The position numbers and the translations under genes are program-made. This document shows positions 34,067 through 45,011 of a stretch of 64,000 nt of DNA, piece after piece. The notes below the pieces were generated by a model. It saw nothing but the letters and a program-made list of their open reading frames with translations, was not told the DNA's origin and searched no databases. The number at the start of each line of letters is the position of its first letter. Within the stretch, counting starts at the first letter, position 1. The stretch spans positions 18,877,546 through 18,941,545 of the forward strand of contig CALNVZ010003430.1 in the NCBI GenBank assembly GCA_940671915.1, in the 5' to 3' direction. This stretch comes from Paracentrotus lividus. Its lineage: Eukaryota; Echinodermata; Echinoidea; Camarodonta; Echinidae.

Positions 34067-34176
34067 GAAGAAGAAGAAAAAGGGGGAAAAGCGAAGGAAT
34101 AAGGAATAATAATATTGATGAATAAAATCCAACGGTACAAAATATGTTAGGAATAGATTTCTTTTAGTAAACGCTT

Positions 34177-34385
34177 ACTCTAAAAACTGAACTGATCTTG
34201 TTAGCACTTCAGAGGCTGAAATCAGCGCTTTTCAAGAGCTTGCATAGTGACTGCACCCGGAGTTCTGTTTTTTTTAGCACTTTCACGCGAGTTGAACTTT
34301 CAGCAAAAAAGGCGTAACTTCGTTGAGATTCGAACCCGGGTCCCCTGCATGAAAAGCGCTGACGAGCACGTTAGACCAATTCACA
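34177..34385 (-). mobile_element. tRNA-derived SINE, family S1
   Basis: CTCTAAAAACTGAACTGATC at the left, AGCAAAAAAGGCGTAACTTC, then GAGATTCGAACCCGGGTCCC (intact B box, inverted) and GAAAAGCGCTGACGAGCACG. Same subtype as the fragment at 19222. Confidence 0.8.
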
Positions 34386-34484
34386 TCTCACGATTGCTAG
34401 CAGATCATATTGTTGCATGATGAACTTTCTTCAAAAAATGCCATAATCATCTACTATGCTGTCATACTTAAAGTAAGTTAGGAA

Positions 34485-34702
34485 GATTTCCGTTGGTCTA
34501 TTGGTAACGTCAGCGGTACTCTTCCATGTCTAGGTGGACCCCGATTCGAATCCCATACTGAAATTGAACATTTATATTTATTTTTTGTGGATAAATTATC
34601 CCTTGGGCAAGTGCTAAAATAACACTTCAGGTGCTGATATAGCACTTCAAGTGTGGTCACTATACGAGCACCCATAAATTAGCACTTCATTTTTAGTGTG
34701 TA
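34485..34702 (+). mobile_element. tRNA-derived SINE, family S1, best copy
   Basis: The head TTGGTCTATTGGTAACGTCA resembles the A-box arm of a tRNA such as tRNA-Glu/Gly (TGGTCTAGTGGTTA). The B box is CCGATTCGAATCCCA. The body has three AGTGCTAA/AGCACTTCA direct and inverted copies and ends ATTAGCACTTCATTTTTAGT. With the copies at 33903 and 34177 it makes three insertions within 800 bp. Pol III transcription is inferred from the boxes. Confidence 0.8.
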
Positions 34703-34769
34703 TACAAAAAATCTACATAAAAAGAGTTAAGACTATACACATACCCCCTACGAAACCATACAATTCCCT

Positions 34770-35210
34770 ATGCGCCATTACAGACTAATGATCGAAGACG
34801 AAAAGGAAATTCCACTAAAATTAATACAAAGTCTTTTGAACGTTTTCAAAGGTGAAGAAAAAAATCAACACCGGTGCTCCCCTCGAAGTCTAGCTCAGTT
34901 ACGCACTCGACTCCAAGTCGAGCACTCACTGAAAATCTCTGTGAACCTGAATTCCAAGAGCGTCGCGTGTGAATCTGGAGAGGGATCGTCCCGCAGTGTC
35001 TTCTGGCCCTGGCACCGTGCCTGGTAGATGATCAAGAGGTGATGGCGATGACGAGGGCATATCGTCGTTGGAGGAATCGGTGGTTGAAGAGGTACTCGAA
35101 ACCGTCACAACGGACTTGGCAATCTATACCAACAGGCGTGCCTCGGAATGCGGTCTGGTGCTCGATGACGGCCATGGAAAGCAAACCGTGCTTGTATAAC
35201 TCGAGTCATT
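34770..35210 (+). pseudogene. coding-like patch, frame broken
   Basis: Compositionally different from the flanks (richer in GC). Frame 1 is open at 34770-35024 (RLQVEHSLKISVNLNSKSVA, ending FWPWHRAW). A second plus frame then reads GDGDDEGISSLEESVVEEVL, ETVTTDLAIYTNRRASECGL and VLDDGHGKQTVLV before a TAA near 35200. The two do not join without a shift, and a TGA at about 35026 precedes the second. The minus strand is also open for 60 codons (Ser/Pro-rich), so the coding strand is uncertain. CTAGCTCAGTTACGCACTCG near 34890 is A-box-like, leaving a retroposon origin possible. No family assigned. Confidence 0.2.
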
Positions 35211-35275
35211 GCATAAACGGATTGCCTGATGCCGTAACTGAGTTGTCACGGAGCAGGTTTTTTCCTACATGTTCT

Positions 35276-35318
35276 CACAAAAAAGAAAGAAAAAGAAAAG
35301 AAAGAAAAAGAAAAAAAC
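35276..35318 (+). repeat. AAAGA microsatellite
   Basis: Imperfect (AAAGA)n of about 40 bp. Confidence 0.85.
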
Positions 35319-35389
35319 AAGCGCCAGTTTCCCACTGCCAACTTCTTTTGTACAGTACCGGATCCATAACAAAACTGTTTTTATAGATT

Positions 35390-36074
35390 TGTAAGTGGCC
35401 AAATAGTTTAACATACGGTTTATTTAAGAGGATTATTATACATCAAACAATCAATTTAAAAATAGCAGATGACAAAGCCTTTATAGTGCTCAGATGATGA
35501 TGAACAAATTGACCATCTTTAGACACTCACTTCAGGCATCTCAATTTAGACACGACGTGCATGACTTGTCTCTCCTGAAACCTGCGGTCATCTGATCTTG
35601 TTGTTTTAGTGCGTGCGCCATTTTTAGCGGCAATGTCCTCTTTAAACCTCTCAATACTCTTTGATCGCGCTAGCTAAAGCTTCTTGTGCCAAGGCAATCT
35701 GATACGGCTGATGAAAAGCGTCCCCATGGCTTACCGTATATCCCGTGTGGAGCTGTTACTTTATACCTGTGATCGCAGCGCCATTCCTTGCCGTTTTTCC
35801 TTCTTATACTTTTTTTTTTTTGGCCAGAAGGTTAATTAATGTCGAAGGTAGGTAGGTGGCTGTCAGTGAAGAAGGTAATTTAATGTGCGGTTGTTATTAT
35901 CCATAATAAAATGAGGTATATCAAAGTCTGCTTGTAATATCAAGATTGGGATAAATCTCGTAAATCATCAGTGTCGCCATACCGTCAGATTAAACGAGTG
36001 TGGTATGGGTAAACATTCCCCATGATACAGGGCTATCATTCGCGGTTTTGTTCCTAATAGCCGAGTCACACCAA
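35390..36074. other. no gene seen
   Basis: Mixed sequence with a T-run near 35810. Nothing recognisable. Confidence 0.5.
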
Positions 36075-36076
36075 TA

Positions 36077-36541
36077 CAGTCTGTGTCCAAAAAAATGGTA
36101 CAGTCAGGGAAAAAATAAATTAGGTGTGAAACCTTTTCACATGATGTTTGTATGTGGTACTAAATTAAAGCCAAAAGATTTTCCTTGCTGATGCACTTTG
36201 TTCTGTATAATTTGCTTTTGTAAAATAAAAGTTATGCTTAATTTTGTGCGACGAGGAACAAATCGAAATTACGCACTTCTATTGTTCTGGAGCGCTGAAT
36301 TCATTGCCATTATGCGAAACCTACACAAAGGCATGGGACGTCGTGCAAAAAATGGATTTTTCTTGATTGTAGAAAACTGGTCATATCTCAAAAATTACAT
36401 CACCAAATATGATGAAAAAAATGTCAGAAGAAAGTCTGATTTTCCTGCTTTATGAAAATACCAAACAACACCAGGTTGTGATTGACCTTCATACTATAAA
36501 AAAATGTTTTCCACTTGTACCATTTTATTTGACACAGACTG
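36077..36541. mobile_element. Tc1/mariner-like MITE, 465 bp
   Basis: TIRs CAGTCTGTGTCC...AAAAATGGTAC and GTACCATTTTATTT...GACACAGACTG, each flanked by TA (36075-36076 and 36542-36543). The CAGT start with a TA target is the Tc1/mariner hallmark. The 85-codon frame inside (36198-36455) has no transposase signature. Confidence 0.8.
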
Positions 36542-36543
36542 TA

Positions 36544-37840
36544 CAATTACTCTAAACCGACTCCTACCTTGTCATTCATGGTAATGTAAAACTTTATTAG
36601 GTATGGTGTTAGTTCGGGTCTGTCTCACTGGTGTGACTCGCTATTATGTTGGTGTGGTCGTGGTTGAGGATTTAAGGATGCACCGCGGCATGAATACGAT
36701 TTATCATAATTGACAGTGGCTATTCTTTACACACCTACCTATTCTCATGTGACTGTTATGCTGTTAATAACTCTTTTTTCATGACTACACTTTGCATTTG
36801 TTGTAAGCACGATCAGCCATAATTTTTAGCATTTTTATTTTTATTTTGCATATGCCCCAACAATTGATATTTATATTTTAGTCTGTATATTTATAATTTT
36901 CCTTCTTCATCTACTTCGATGCTTTTTCTATACATTTCCATGTTTTTTTTTTAATCAAAATTTCATCTTAATTATATAAAGTATATTATTTCATCTTATT
37001 CTACTTTGTTCAGTAATTATAATGTTGTACATGCAAGTTAAAGACATGTAAATAAATATTCGTAGAAAGGATTTACCTCTGAAAGGAAGAACAATCCTTT
37101 ATTCTAACGGAGTTTTTCTCATACAGTTATTCAGTCATTTATTTATCTCATTTCTAGACAGAACATAGCAACATATACAACAGATGAAAAACACGAGAGA
37201 GAAAATTACATATTATCTAATATTGCCGAGGATTACTTAACGAAACCGGTTTCTTTTCAGAGGCTTTTGTCACTCTTCTTTATACATTTCACAACATGAA
37301 AATAACATAAAGAATACATAATTCTATATTTTATATCCATTTTTTCTTTTGCTTTATAATTCGGCACACGTTCCTTTAACATCTTTATTCACGGCCTTAC
37401 CCTTTTTTCAATTTAAAAGTAAAAGACTTGCTTTCGCTTGTGCTCTGTCACGTCTCCTATCTCTCTTCATCTTGTCATACCCTTGTCATCCGTGTTTTAC
37501 GACATCTTCCCTCATATCGGAACCCACCATCTGACAAACGGTTTCTGACCTTCCGCGATCCCTCGACGTCTCTCCTCCGCGCTATCTGTCCATTTCATTA
37601 CTTCAAGAAGACACCTCTTTAGAGCAGGAGGTGCCCAGGGGTACATAACATTAATACATATGAAAGAGAAGGGTGTGTACGCATGTCAGCTGTGTGCTGT
37701 GGCTGGAAGATGCTTCCCCATGTGGATTGTGAAGCCATGTTTCTATATTCATGATATTACGAGGTCAATATGTTTCATAGACATATGTGCCGCGGAGGGT
37801 GGGGGGGGGGGGGTAAAAGTTCCCCCTCCCTTATGTGAAT
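36544..37840. other. no gene seen; G-run
   Basis: AT-rich, with a C/T-rich patch at 37380-37620. G-run at 37800-37812. Confidence 0.5.
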
Positions 37841-38035
37841 GCCCCCTCTGTCAATCAGTCTACTGTCTGATGATACACATAATAAGTCCACATCAGCTGT
37901 AGATCTTTATCCCCTGACAACTCGTGATTAGCATGGTGGGAACATGACTGAGAAGTCAATGTCCTACCCCGTTTTATTGGATAAAACTTTTACATATAGC
38001 CATTAAAGAGAATTTAGTGAATTTAAAGAGGAGTG
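37841..38035 (+). repeat. duplicated segment, copy 1 (empty sites)
   Basis: Matches 38211-38295 joined to 40018-40107 joined to 40560-40590. Landmarks are CTCTGTCAATCAG, GCTGTAGATCTTTATCCCC, ACAACTCG (37917-37924), CATGACTGAGAAGTCAATGT and CATTAAAGAGAATTTA. In this copy ACAACTCG and TTAA (38003-38006) are each present once and uninterrupted, so they are the empty target sites of the two elements inserted in copy 2. Confidence 0.85.
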
Positions 38036-38153
38036 AATTTACAGTGAAATGCGAAAGAAATTTGCTTGAACTTCGAGTGAATATGGAGTGGGAAGATACT
38101 TTTTGCTCAATTTCTACCCCAATTTTACTCGAATTTCACTGTAAATTCCCTCT
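38027..38153. mobile_element. hairpin MITE
   Basis: GGAGTGAATTTACAGTGAAAT at the left and ATTTCACTGTAAATTCCCTC at the right are inverted over about 23 bp. Confidence 0.6.
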
Positions 38154-38210
38154 TTTTCCCTAATATTCACTCTTTCAAGAGTGAGCATTTTCATTTTGCC
38201 CCTTCCTGAT

Positions 38211-38295
38211 CCAAACGCCCCTCTCTGTCAATCAGCCGGTATAGCTGGAGTTGTGACATATCATAAGCTGTAGATTCTTTATCCCCTGACACTCG
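38211..38295 (+). repeat. duplicated segment, copy 2, left part
   Basis: CTCTGTCAATCAG through TTTATCCCCTGAC, ending in ACACTCG, a one-base-deleted form of the ACAACTCG target. It is continuous with 40018 once the transposon is removed. Confidence 0.85.
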
Positions 38296-40017
38296 GGCTT
38301 GCTAAAGTGTTGCCTTGTGGCGCGCGCGGCGCGTTAAAAAATGGAATAATCGCGAAAAAAACAAGTGCTTCAAAGCGTCCTACGAAAAAAGGAAAGATTT
38401 GATCGATTTTTGTGAAATTTTCTGGAAAATATCATTTATTCGGACTCGAGACTATAGCATTAAGCCTTGTGTGGAGTTAGTGTGTGTGTTGTGTGTGTGT
38501 GTGTCGTGTGTCAAAATTGTGTACTATAGTTCCAAAACGATGCATATGGATTTTACCCTACAACTTAAGCGGTCAACCACTTCTTAACACACTGCGCGCG
38601 CCGCTATAAAAAAGCTGCAAAACGGTTACATTTTCCTCTGGTGTTCACCATATCTTTTGACCCGATGGGCCTAGTTCGATCAACGGAAAAAAGTATTAGA
38701 AAATGTAACTCCTCTTCGTTATTATTGGTGATATAAAACTGCACGATTTTTTGCTCTATTCAGACGTTACGTCTTTTTTGTTTGAATTTCATCAATTTGT
38801 CAAAGTTCTATCGTAATTGAACTTTTTTGACTGAATGCTTCCGGCTTATCAGTAAATTTCATAATGCCGAGAGTGGGCTATTTTCACCACGAAAAATTTA
38901 ATTATTCAGCTCATCTGAAAATGTTGATATAAATAAATTTTCTTATGTGGATGAAGAAAAAAAAAAGCACCGTCATTTTTACTCAAAGATCCAAACCAAT
39001 TGATGCCTTACATGTCTGATTTGGGAATTTGGCTATGCGAGCCAGGCCGGCTACGGTCGTACCATTCTTGCTCAGGAGATCAAGGGTTTTATTCTGTGTC
39101 ACTGCGGTATCGAGATTGAATTAGAAAAAGGAAGAAAAGAGGCGACATTTGTACTGATTTTTGTAATAATCAGCAAGTCAGGTAGCGATGAAGCATTTTC
39201 CTTGACAAGAAAATGACAAGAAACAATGTCTGTCTGAACAATAAAATAAACGGTCTCATATAATCGTCCGTACGTGTCCCTCCCACTAAGCGCCCAAACC
39301 GCGTGCACCCCTTGCTCTAAATAAACAGTGCCTACCTATCGTGATCCCGGTCCCGCCATAGATTTCAACCGCACCAAGCTGACCGGACATTGTACGCGTA
39401 GTCGTTCTGTGTATGCTCACAGCTTACCCGGGCTGATTAAAAGCATCAATCTAGGTGAAAGAAATCGGGGGTCACAAATTCATATGAAAAGTTTGGTCGA
39501 TGCGTTTACGCTAGTCGGCAGCAATCAGAATTCGCCGATGGCTAGTCCTGCGCCACTCCTGGTCCTGGTCCTTCGTTCACATGGTTTAAATGCGAATTTT
39601 CAATGAAATTCCTGCGTCCTGAGTCCTAGTGCCACAGAATCAGGGGCCGCCTTGTACTCACATAATGCCAGCAACCATGAAATCGTGATGGGCTAGCCTG
39701 GTCCACTCTGGCGTCCCGTCACGTTCACTTGTTTTAATTGCGAAATTTCAATGAAATTCCTGGTCCTGGTCCTGGTCCTGGTCCACAGAATCAGGGGCCG
39801 GCCTTGGTGTATCACACAAATGCCAGCTCCTAAACTTTTTGTCTTGAGAAAACTTGCAATCCGCAAGACTGGGCTCATTCCTAAAATTTCACAAAACTCG
39901 ATTCAGAATCTTCCTTTCTTGTTAAGGACGCTTTCAGACACTTATTTTTTTTTCGTCGATTATTTCAATTTTTCAGCGCGCCGCGCCGCGCCACAACGCT
40001 ACACTTTAGCATAAGCC
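38296..40017. mobile_element. 1.7-kb transposon, long TIRs, 8-bp target duplication
   Basis: The termini GGCTTGCTAAAGTG and CACTTTAGCATAAGCC begin TIRs of about 125 bp, including GCGCGCGG runs, AAAGCGTCCT and TTTTGTGAAATTTT. They lie at about 38296-38425 and 39885-40017, roughly 78% alike by eye. The flanks are ACACTCG and ACAACTCG, so the target duplication is 8 bp (hAT, P and Merlin elements make about this size). No transposase ORF. The interior carries a tandem duplication at 39541-39830 with (GGTCCT)n. Confidence 0.85.
39541..39830 (+). repeat. tandem duplication inside the transposon
   Basis: Two copies of about 140-150 bp with AATGAAATTCCTG and CCACAGAATCAGGGGCCG in each. The second has expanded GGTCCT to four units (39761-39783). 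Confidence 0.85.
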
Positions 40018-40107
40018 ACAACTCGTGATAAGCATGGTGGCAACATGACTGAGAAGTCAATGTCCTGCCCTGTTCTTTTGGATAAAACTTTTATATGTAG
40101 CCATTAA
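40018..40107 (+). repeat. duplicated segment, copy 2, right part
   Basis: ACAACTCGTGATAAGCATGG through TTTATATGTAGCCATTAA, about 88% identical by eye to 37917-38006, interrupted after TTAA by the MITE at 40108. Confidence 0.9.
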
Positions 40108-40555
40108 AGGGATTTAGTAGCTTTCAAAAACAAGAGCAATTAGATCAAGATTAATAAAATTACATTGTTCCAACAATAAAAACAAACTGCTGAAAGTTTC
40201 AGATCAAATGAAATTCATTTACTACCTTAAAACAGTGTAACAAACAATGCCAAGCATACAGCCGAACACCAGTACCCTCTGCTGCTAGCATACCAGGCCG
40301 CTAGGGACGGGGATTATACAACAGGAAATGGGTGTATGTTGTGCTATGTGGAAAAAGCACATGGTTTTATAAACCATCCGGGGTTGGTTTATAAAATTTG
40401 AGTATAAAATCATTGATATTTCGAAGGTAAAGCAAGCAATTAGCTTGCAATTTGAAGAGATACCAGACTGACCTAAGTGTTTATAATTATGTTGGCAAAA
40501 TAAGCTAAATCGAATAAAATGTGATTTGAATATCATTCAATGTTACTGCATCCCT
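40108..40555 (+). mobile_element. TTAA MITE, family E, copy 1
   Basis: Flanked by TTAA (40104-40107 and 40556-40559), with ends AGGGA and TCCCT. The same orientation and content as 57637-58066: AACAAGAGCAATTAGATCAA, AAAACAGTGTAAC, AAGAGATACCAGACTGACCT and TTCAATGTTACTGCATCCCT are shared. The paralogous segment at 38003 has a single TTAA, which proves the insertion and its target. piggyBac- or Kolobok-type by target preference. No ORF. Confidence 0.95.
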
Positions 40556-40591
40556 TTAAAGAGAATTTATAGTGAGAAAGAGGAACAAAAT

Positions 40592-43080
40592 AATTACGAG
40601 TTTTCAAAATATACTCATATTTTTATTCATATTCATAATATTCAAAAGGTCCACTAGCAATGATTGCTTTGTAAATGCCCTCATAGTCATATAAGTACAA
40701 GAAAAACACAAAAACAGACCATTTAATTGATTCGAAGTACTGTCAGTACACAACACTTCCCAGCTGACTTGTTATCAACGTTTCCAAAGGACTTTGAGAC
40801 ACTTTCTTAAACAATTCATTATATCATGACCAGAACAATAATTTGGCTTTAAAGTTGATGTATTATATAACTCATTTTCATGATAAAATTGCGATAGTTT
40901 ACTCCCGATAGATAACATTGTACACCTTCTAAAATTATTTTGATTGATTCCTTCAAACGAATTACAAGGAATATCAAGCTACGGTTAATAACTAAAAGCT
41001 TTGCATTTATGCTGAATATGATACAATCTGAGGTACCGAAGCCAAACAAATATACTTTGATTAGATGATTACATGCTAACCTTCAACCTCATGTGTAACA
41101 TTATTGTGACAAGTGTATTTTAAAAACAAAGTTACATGCTGCTATACACTGGACATGACATCTTTGTAAAAACAAAACAAAAAACAAATAAGAAGAAAAA
41201 TAGGAAGAAAAATAAATAACAAAGTAATTGTTTTCATGATGAAGAATCTTTTTTTTTTTTTTTTTTTTTAAATAATCACAAGGGTATTCGCTTCTCACAT
41301 TTGACAACCCACACATGTGGGCACTGCGATTACACATAAATACGTATAAGACTCCTTATCAATATTTTTTTCAAAGCAGATGAATTTTAACGGTCTAATC
41401 TTCTATCTTTAAACTAAAAGCCGATTTTAAAAATGCATATATTCATAGCGCGGCTGTACATCTGACAAATCTCTAGAAAGACCAATAATTTTCAAAACGT
41501 CTGGTCATTGCTCTTTATTAAAAAGCAGACATATTATTCATAGATATCAAAATTTGTTCTCTAATAAAAGAACAAGATGAGGGGTGATGTCTTTTTTGGC
41601 AGGAGTTGTAATTATGAAAAGATACCTTCATCTCACTTTAAAGCTTTAGTTTCGTACCAGTTTAGTCTTTATTAATGCCCCTTAATTAAATCTGTCTGTC
41701 TTTCCTTGTTATCACTTCTTATCAAAATCTCTTTATCTCTCTTTTCTCATTTCTCGAATCCTGACGTTTCTCCCCTGTGTTTAAAAAAAAAAACCACACA
41801 CACAAACACACACACAAAATGAATAAATAAATACAAAAATGATAATTTAATTTTTTTTATTATTATTTATAATGCTAAATTATTATCCTCTCGTTCTCTC
41901 TTCATTCATATCTTCCTCTTATTATAAAAAATACCCATTTGTCACTTTTTACTTCTTTAAGACACGTGCTCCTTAATCAATTTCCCCATATAATCTGTTG
42001 CATTATGTTCTTACTCCCTTCCATTCCTACTCCATCTTCTCTCTCTATCTCTCTCTACCAATCCCGACATAACCTTTTCTAGGAGAGTACATGAATACGC
42101 TTCAAAATGTAATAATGGTGCCATTCAATACACCTTCTGTCGATACCACATCAAAGCCTGCTTTGAGGCAATTCTCGATAAATCGTCAAATCATCGACTG
42201 GATTTAGCGTGGTCTTTCGATGTGGACGATCCAGTGACTCCTGCGGTCCTTTTATTCCGAGTTCGATTTCCTTGGCTTGTGGAGCTCATTGTCAAGTCCG
42301 TGTGATACCCATTCATCTTTGTGGAATATTATCACGCCCGTGTTTTTCCCTGAAGGAATTTGATTTCGGATATTAATTCTTGCACGGGGAACGTTAAAGT
42401 GTTTGACTGGGTCAATTGAAAAGTAATTACATGGTTTTGTCTCGTATTGTGTTAAAGGTTGTTATCCCAATAGGCGATTCATGCACGGATGATAGGCAAT
42501 TACAGGACATTCATTGAATCATTAACAAGAAGGGGGATCTTTGAAGATTGCCGCTTTGACAGTCTAGGCTATACAAATAAAATATATGGTTTCATATAAG
42601 AATAGGGTTTCAATTCATCAAATTCCTTCTGACAAATTTTGTTTAATCTTTATTTTCAGTGTTCTATCAAGTTTGCCGAAGGGTGTGAGATTATTAGGCC
42701 CAAAGAGGCTCATGGGTAAAATTAGCATTTTTTAAATCATACGATTACATCTGATCATAGGGAAATTTCCTCATTATTTAAGCAGAGAACGTACATTGCA
42801 AACTGTCTTCTTTGGTCTGTAGCATGTATTGTATTGCAAAAGCAGTTTCGTTCACAGCTGAACTGATTGAAAATGCACATTCATGAGTATCCCATGTACA
42901 TAACTAATCGATGAAACCTGATAGATCATACGACGGTTGAGGACAAGCCTTTCACAGGTAATTGTAAAACGATGCTGACACCCTGCTAGAGCAAGAAAGA
43001 AAATGCTGTACCTATTTGTGAAGAAAAAAAATCACAGAGAACTGCACCTTTTTCACAAATGTTTTCTTGTGCACAATCTG
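40592..43080. other. no gene seen; small microsatellites
   Basis: About 2.5 kb of AT-rich DNA. T-run at 41249-41269, (CA)n at about 41793-41818, CTCT patch near 42038-42056. A somewhat GC-richer patch at 42100-42350 has no long frame. Confidence 0.5.
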
Positions 43081-43098
43081 TGCGAAATGATATCTACA

Positions 43099-43146
43099 AA
43101 AAAAAAAAAAAAAAAAAAAAAAGAAGAAGAAGAAGAAGAAGAAGAA
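43099..43146 (+). repeat. A-run followed by GAA microsatellite
   Basis: A run of about 23 A followed by seven or more GAA triplets, a form typical of retroposon tails. Confidence 0.85.
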
Positions 43147-43149
43147 AAA

Positions 43150-43780
43150 TCGCATTTCATTGGATAATAATCTTTTAGAGAATTTACGGGATACTCATGC
43201 AAACCGAAATGGAAGGTTCAAAGCGTCCATTCTCCTCATTTGAAATAATAATACAGAGTTATATTTGTTAATAATGTGCTCATAATGACAATACATCGTT
43301 TTTGCTACTTTAGTCTTATGAACATAATTGTATGAGTGCGTTAAAAAGTGCTGACACCTTATAGGTGGCACTTGCATAGCTCTGGAAAGCCAAACCTCTT
43401 TATTTTTTTTAACCGTCCGAGGTTCTTAAACAATCTAAAACCCATCCAAATATACCTGACCAGCAAGGAAGCATCTGATTTATATGCATGGCACAGACTG
43501 CCGAGTACACCGCAACCCGATCGCTTAAATGGGGATTGTTGTTTCCTCTACTCGTCAATCAACTTCGTTTTTGCCCGTGATCTCTCCATCGGAAAACTTC
43601 CGTGCTGTAGAGGAAGCGCCACGTCTCGGAGCTAATTCAAACAGAGAATAGACCCTTCGTAAATCCATCAAGAAACAGCGATCCGAAAATCGAACCCGAT
43701 ACAGATCAAACATTCGAACGATGATGAGGACCAGGAGAGGTGTAGTGTATGCATGCTTCTGATGGAGAAACGCACACCCG
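43150..43780. other. no gene seen
   Basis: A 95-codon frame at 43348-43635 has a fairly ordinary composition (LTSKEASDLYAWHRLPSTPQ) but no splice or promoter context. Treated as chance. Confidence 0.4.
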
Positions 43781-43784
43781 CATT

Positions 43785-43864
43785 CTCACCCACACGCCCA
43801 CACACATGTCCTCACGCGTGTACCCAAACGCACACCATGTAATCCTACGACTTCCTCTTTCAGG

Positions 43865-43903
<39 letters not shown>

Positions 43904-44010
43904 ACAAACACATACATACATACCCTTTCACAAACCCACACATTCTCTCATACAAAAACACATACACAAACACACCCTCATCCTCACTCTCCAAAACACC
44001 CACCCACCAA
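43785..44010 (+). repeat. CA-rich microsatellite region
   Basis: Pure (CA)n at 43865-43900 within a wider ACAC-biased tract, which keeps a Thr/His-rich frame open on plus and Val/Cys on minus. Confidence 0.85.
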
Positions 44011-44457
44011 TCCTTCACATAAAACCCTCGTTTAACAAGGAACAACGAAATGCAACAGTTATAAGCATTGGTTTTATCAAAGCACTGAAAACAATATCAC
44101 AAAGCCATTCAAAACCTGATTCTGCCAAATAATCCACAGCGTGCTTGCCATTACAATGTCGCTATAGACCCCATTTCTTTAAATGGCTCTATTAAGTATA
44201 CGTACTACCTACTTTGTCTTTTAAAAAAGCAATTTTTAAGAATGAGAAGATACTCTACTTCCAATGAATTGAAATAGAACCATTTCCGCTGAATTTTTTA
44301 AAAAAAAGAGATTTAAGATCGTATAGGACAATATCGAGCAGCCATTATTTGTTTATCTTTATGTATTCGTGACCATTTCGATGTAAATGGCAAATGTTTA
44401 GAAGAGATGAAATATCGATCGAGCGCAGGGATTTGAATTACGAGATTTTGAGTGGCG

Positions 44458-44520
44458 CGGGGAAAATTTTCCCGCCCATTATTACGATTGATCACGTGTA
44501 CAGTATCATATTTGGCGCCA
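44458..44520 (+). promoter_or_regulatory. candidate promoter: two E2F-like sites
   Basis: GGGGAAAATTTTCCCGCCC (44459-44477, containing TTTCCCGCC), ATCACGTG (44491-44498) and TTTGGCGCCA (44511-44520) lie within about 60 bp. Two E2F-type sites plus a CACGTG box parallel the cluster at 22652. The orientation is unknown, and a downstream ORF lies on plus. Confidence 0.35.
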
Positions 44521-44695
44521 TTTTTCTTTAGCAGAAGGAGACAACGAAATGTTGAACATGGCATAATTCTGTTTGCGGGGGGAAATATTGGACAAATGTT
44601 TGTCATCTGGCTTTTAATTTTGTGTAATGGAAAATGTTGAGCAAAAGTGGTTGACACAAAGCAATATACACATTGTCTTTTTTATTTCCTGTGAG

Positions 44696-45008
44696 AAATG
44701 TTTCTAGTTTTCGAGAGAGTAAAACAAAATATGGCAGAAATCTCAAGGAAGTCTCAAGGAAACAGAGGGAGAACAAAGATATTGAAGAAAATATGATGGA
44801 GCGGAAAAAAGAACGAAGAGATCAACTGGATTACTTGCAAATCATCAAAACAGCTCAAATCAATCATTTTAATGATAACGATTATAATATTGAAAGCATC
44901 TGCGTGTTTATCTCACGGGGAAAAAATTGCTTAGCAGACGACACAGGCAAAGCAATTTATGTTATACTATTTATAATATTTATATTTGCGGCGCTCAAAT
45001 TCAAATGT
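44696..45008 (+). CDS. candidate exon: charged helix plus C-terminal membrane segment
   Basis: TTGTCTTTTTTATTTCCTGTGAG ends at 44695 as an acceptor-like tract. The frame is then open for about 104 codons to TAG at 45009. The N-terminal two thirds is highly charged (SRKQRENKDIEENMMERKKE, RRDQLDYLQIIKTAQ), coiled-coil-like. It is followed by ESICVFISRGKNCLADDTGK and a hydrophobic end AIYVILFIIFIFAALKFKC, which would suit a tail-anchored protein. It lies 175 bp after the E2F-like cluster. No family recognised and AT-rich codons leave chance possible. No AATAAA is seen close downstream. Confidence 0.2.
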
Positions 45009-45011
45009 TAG

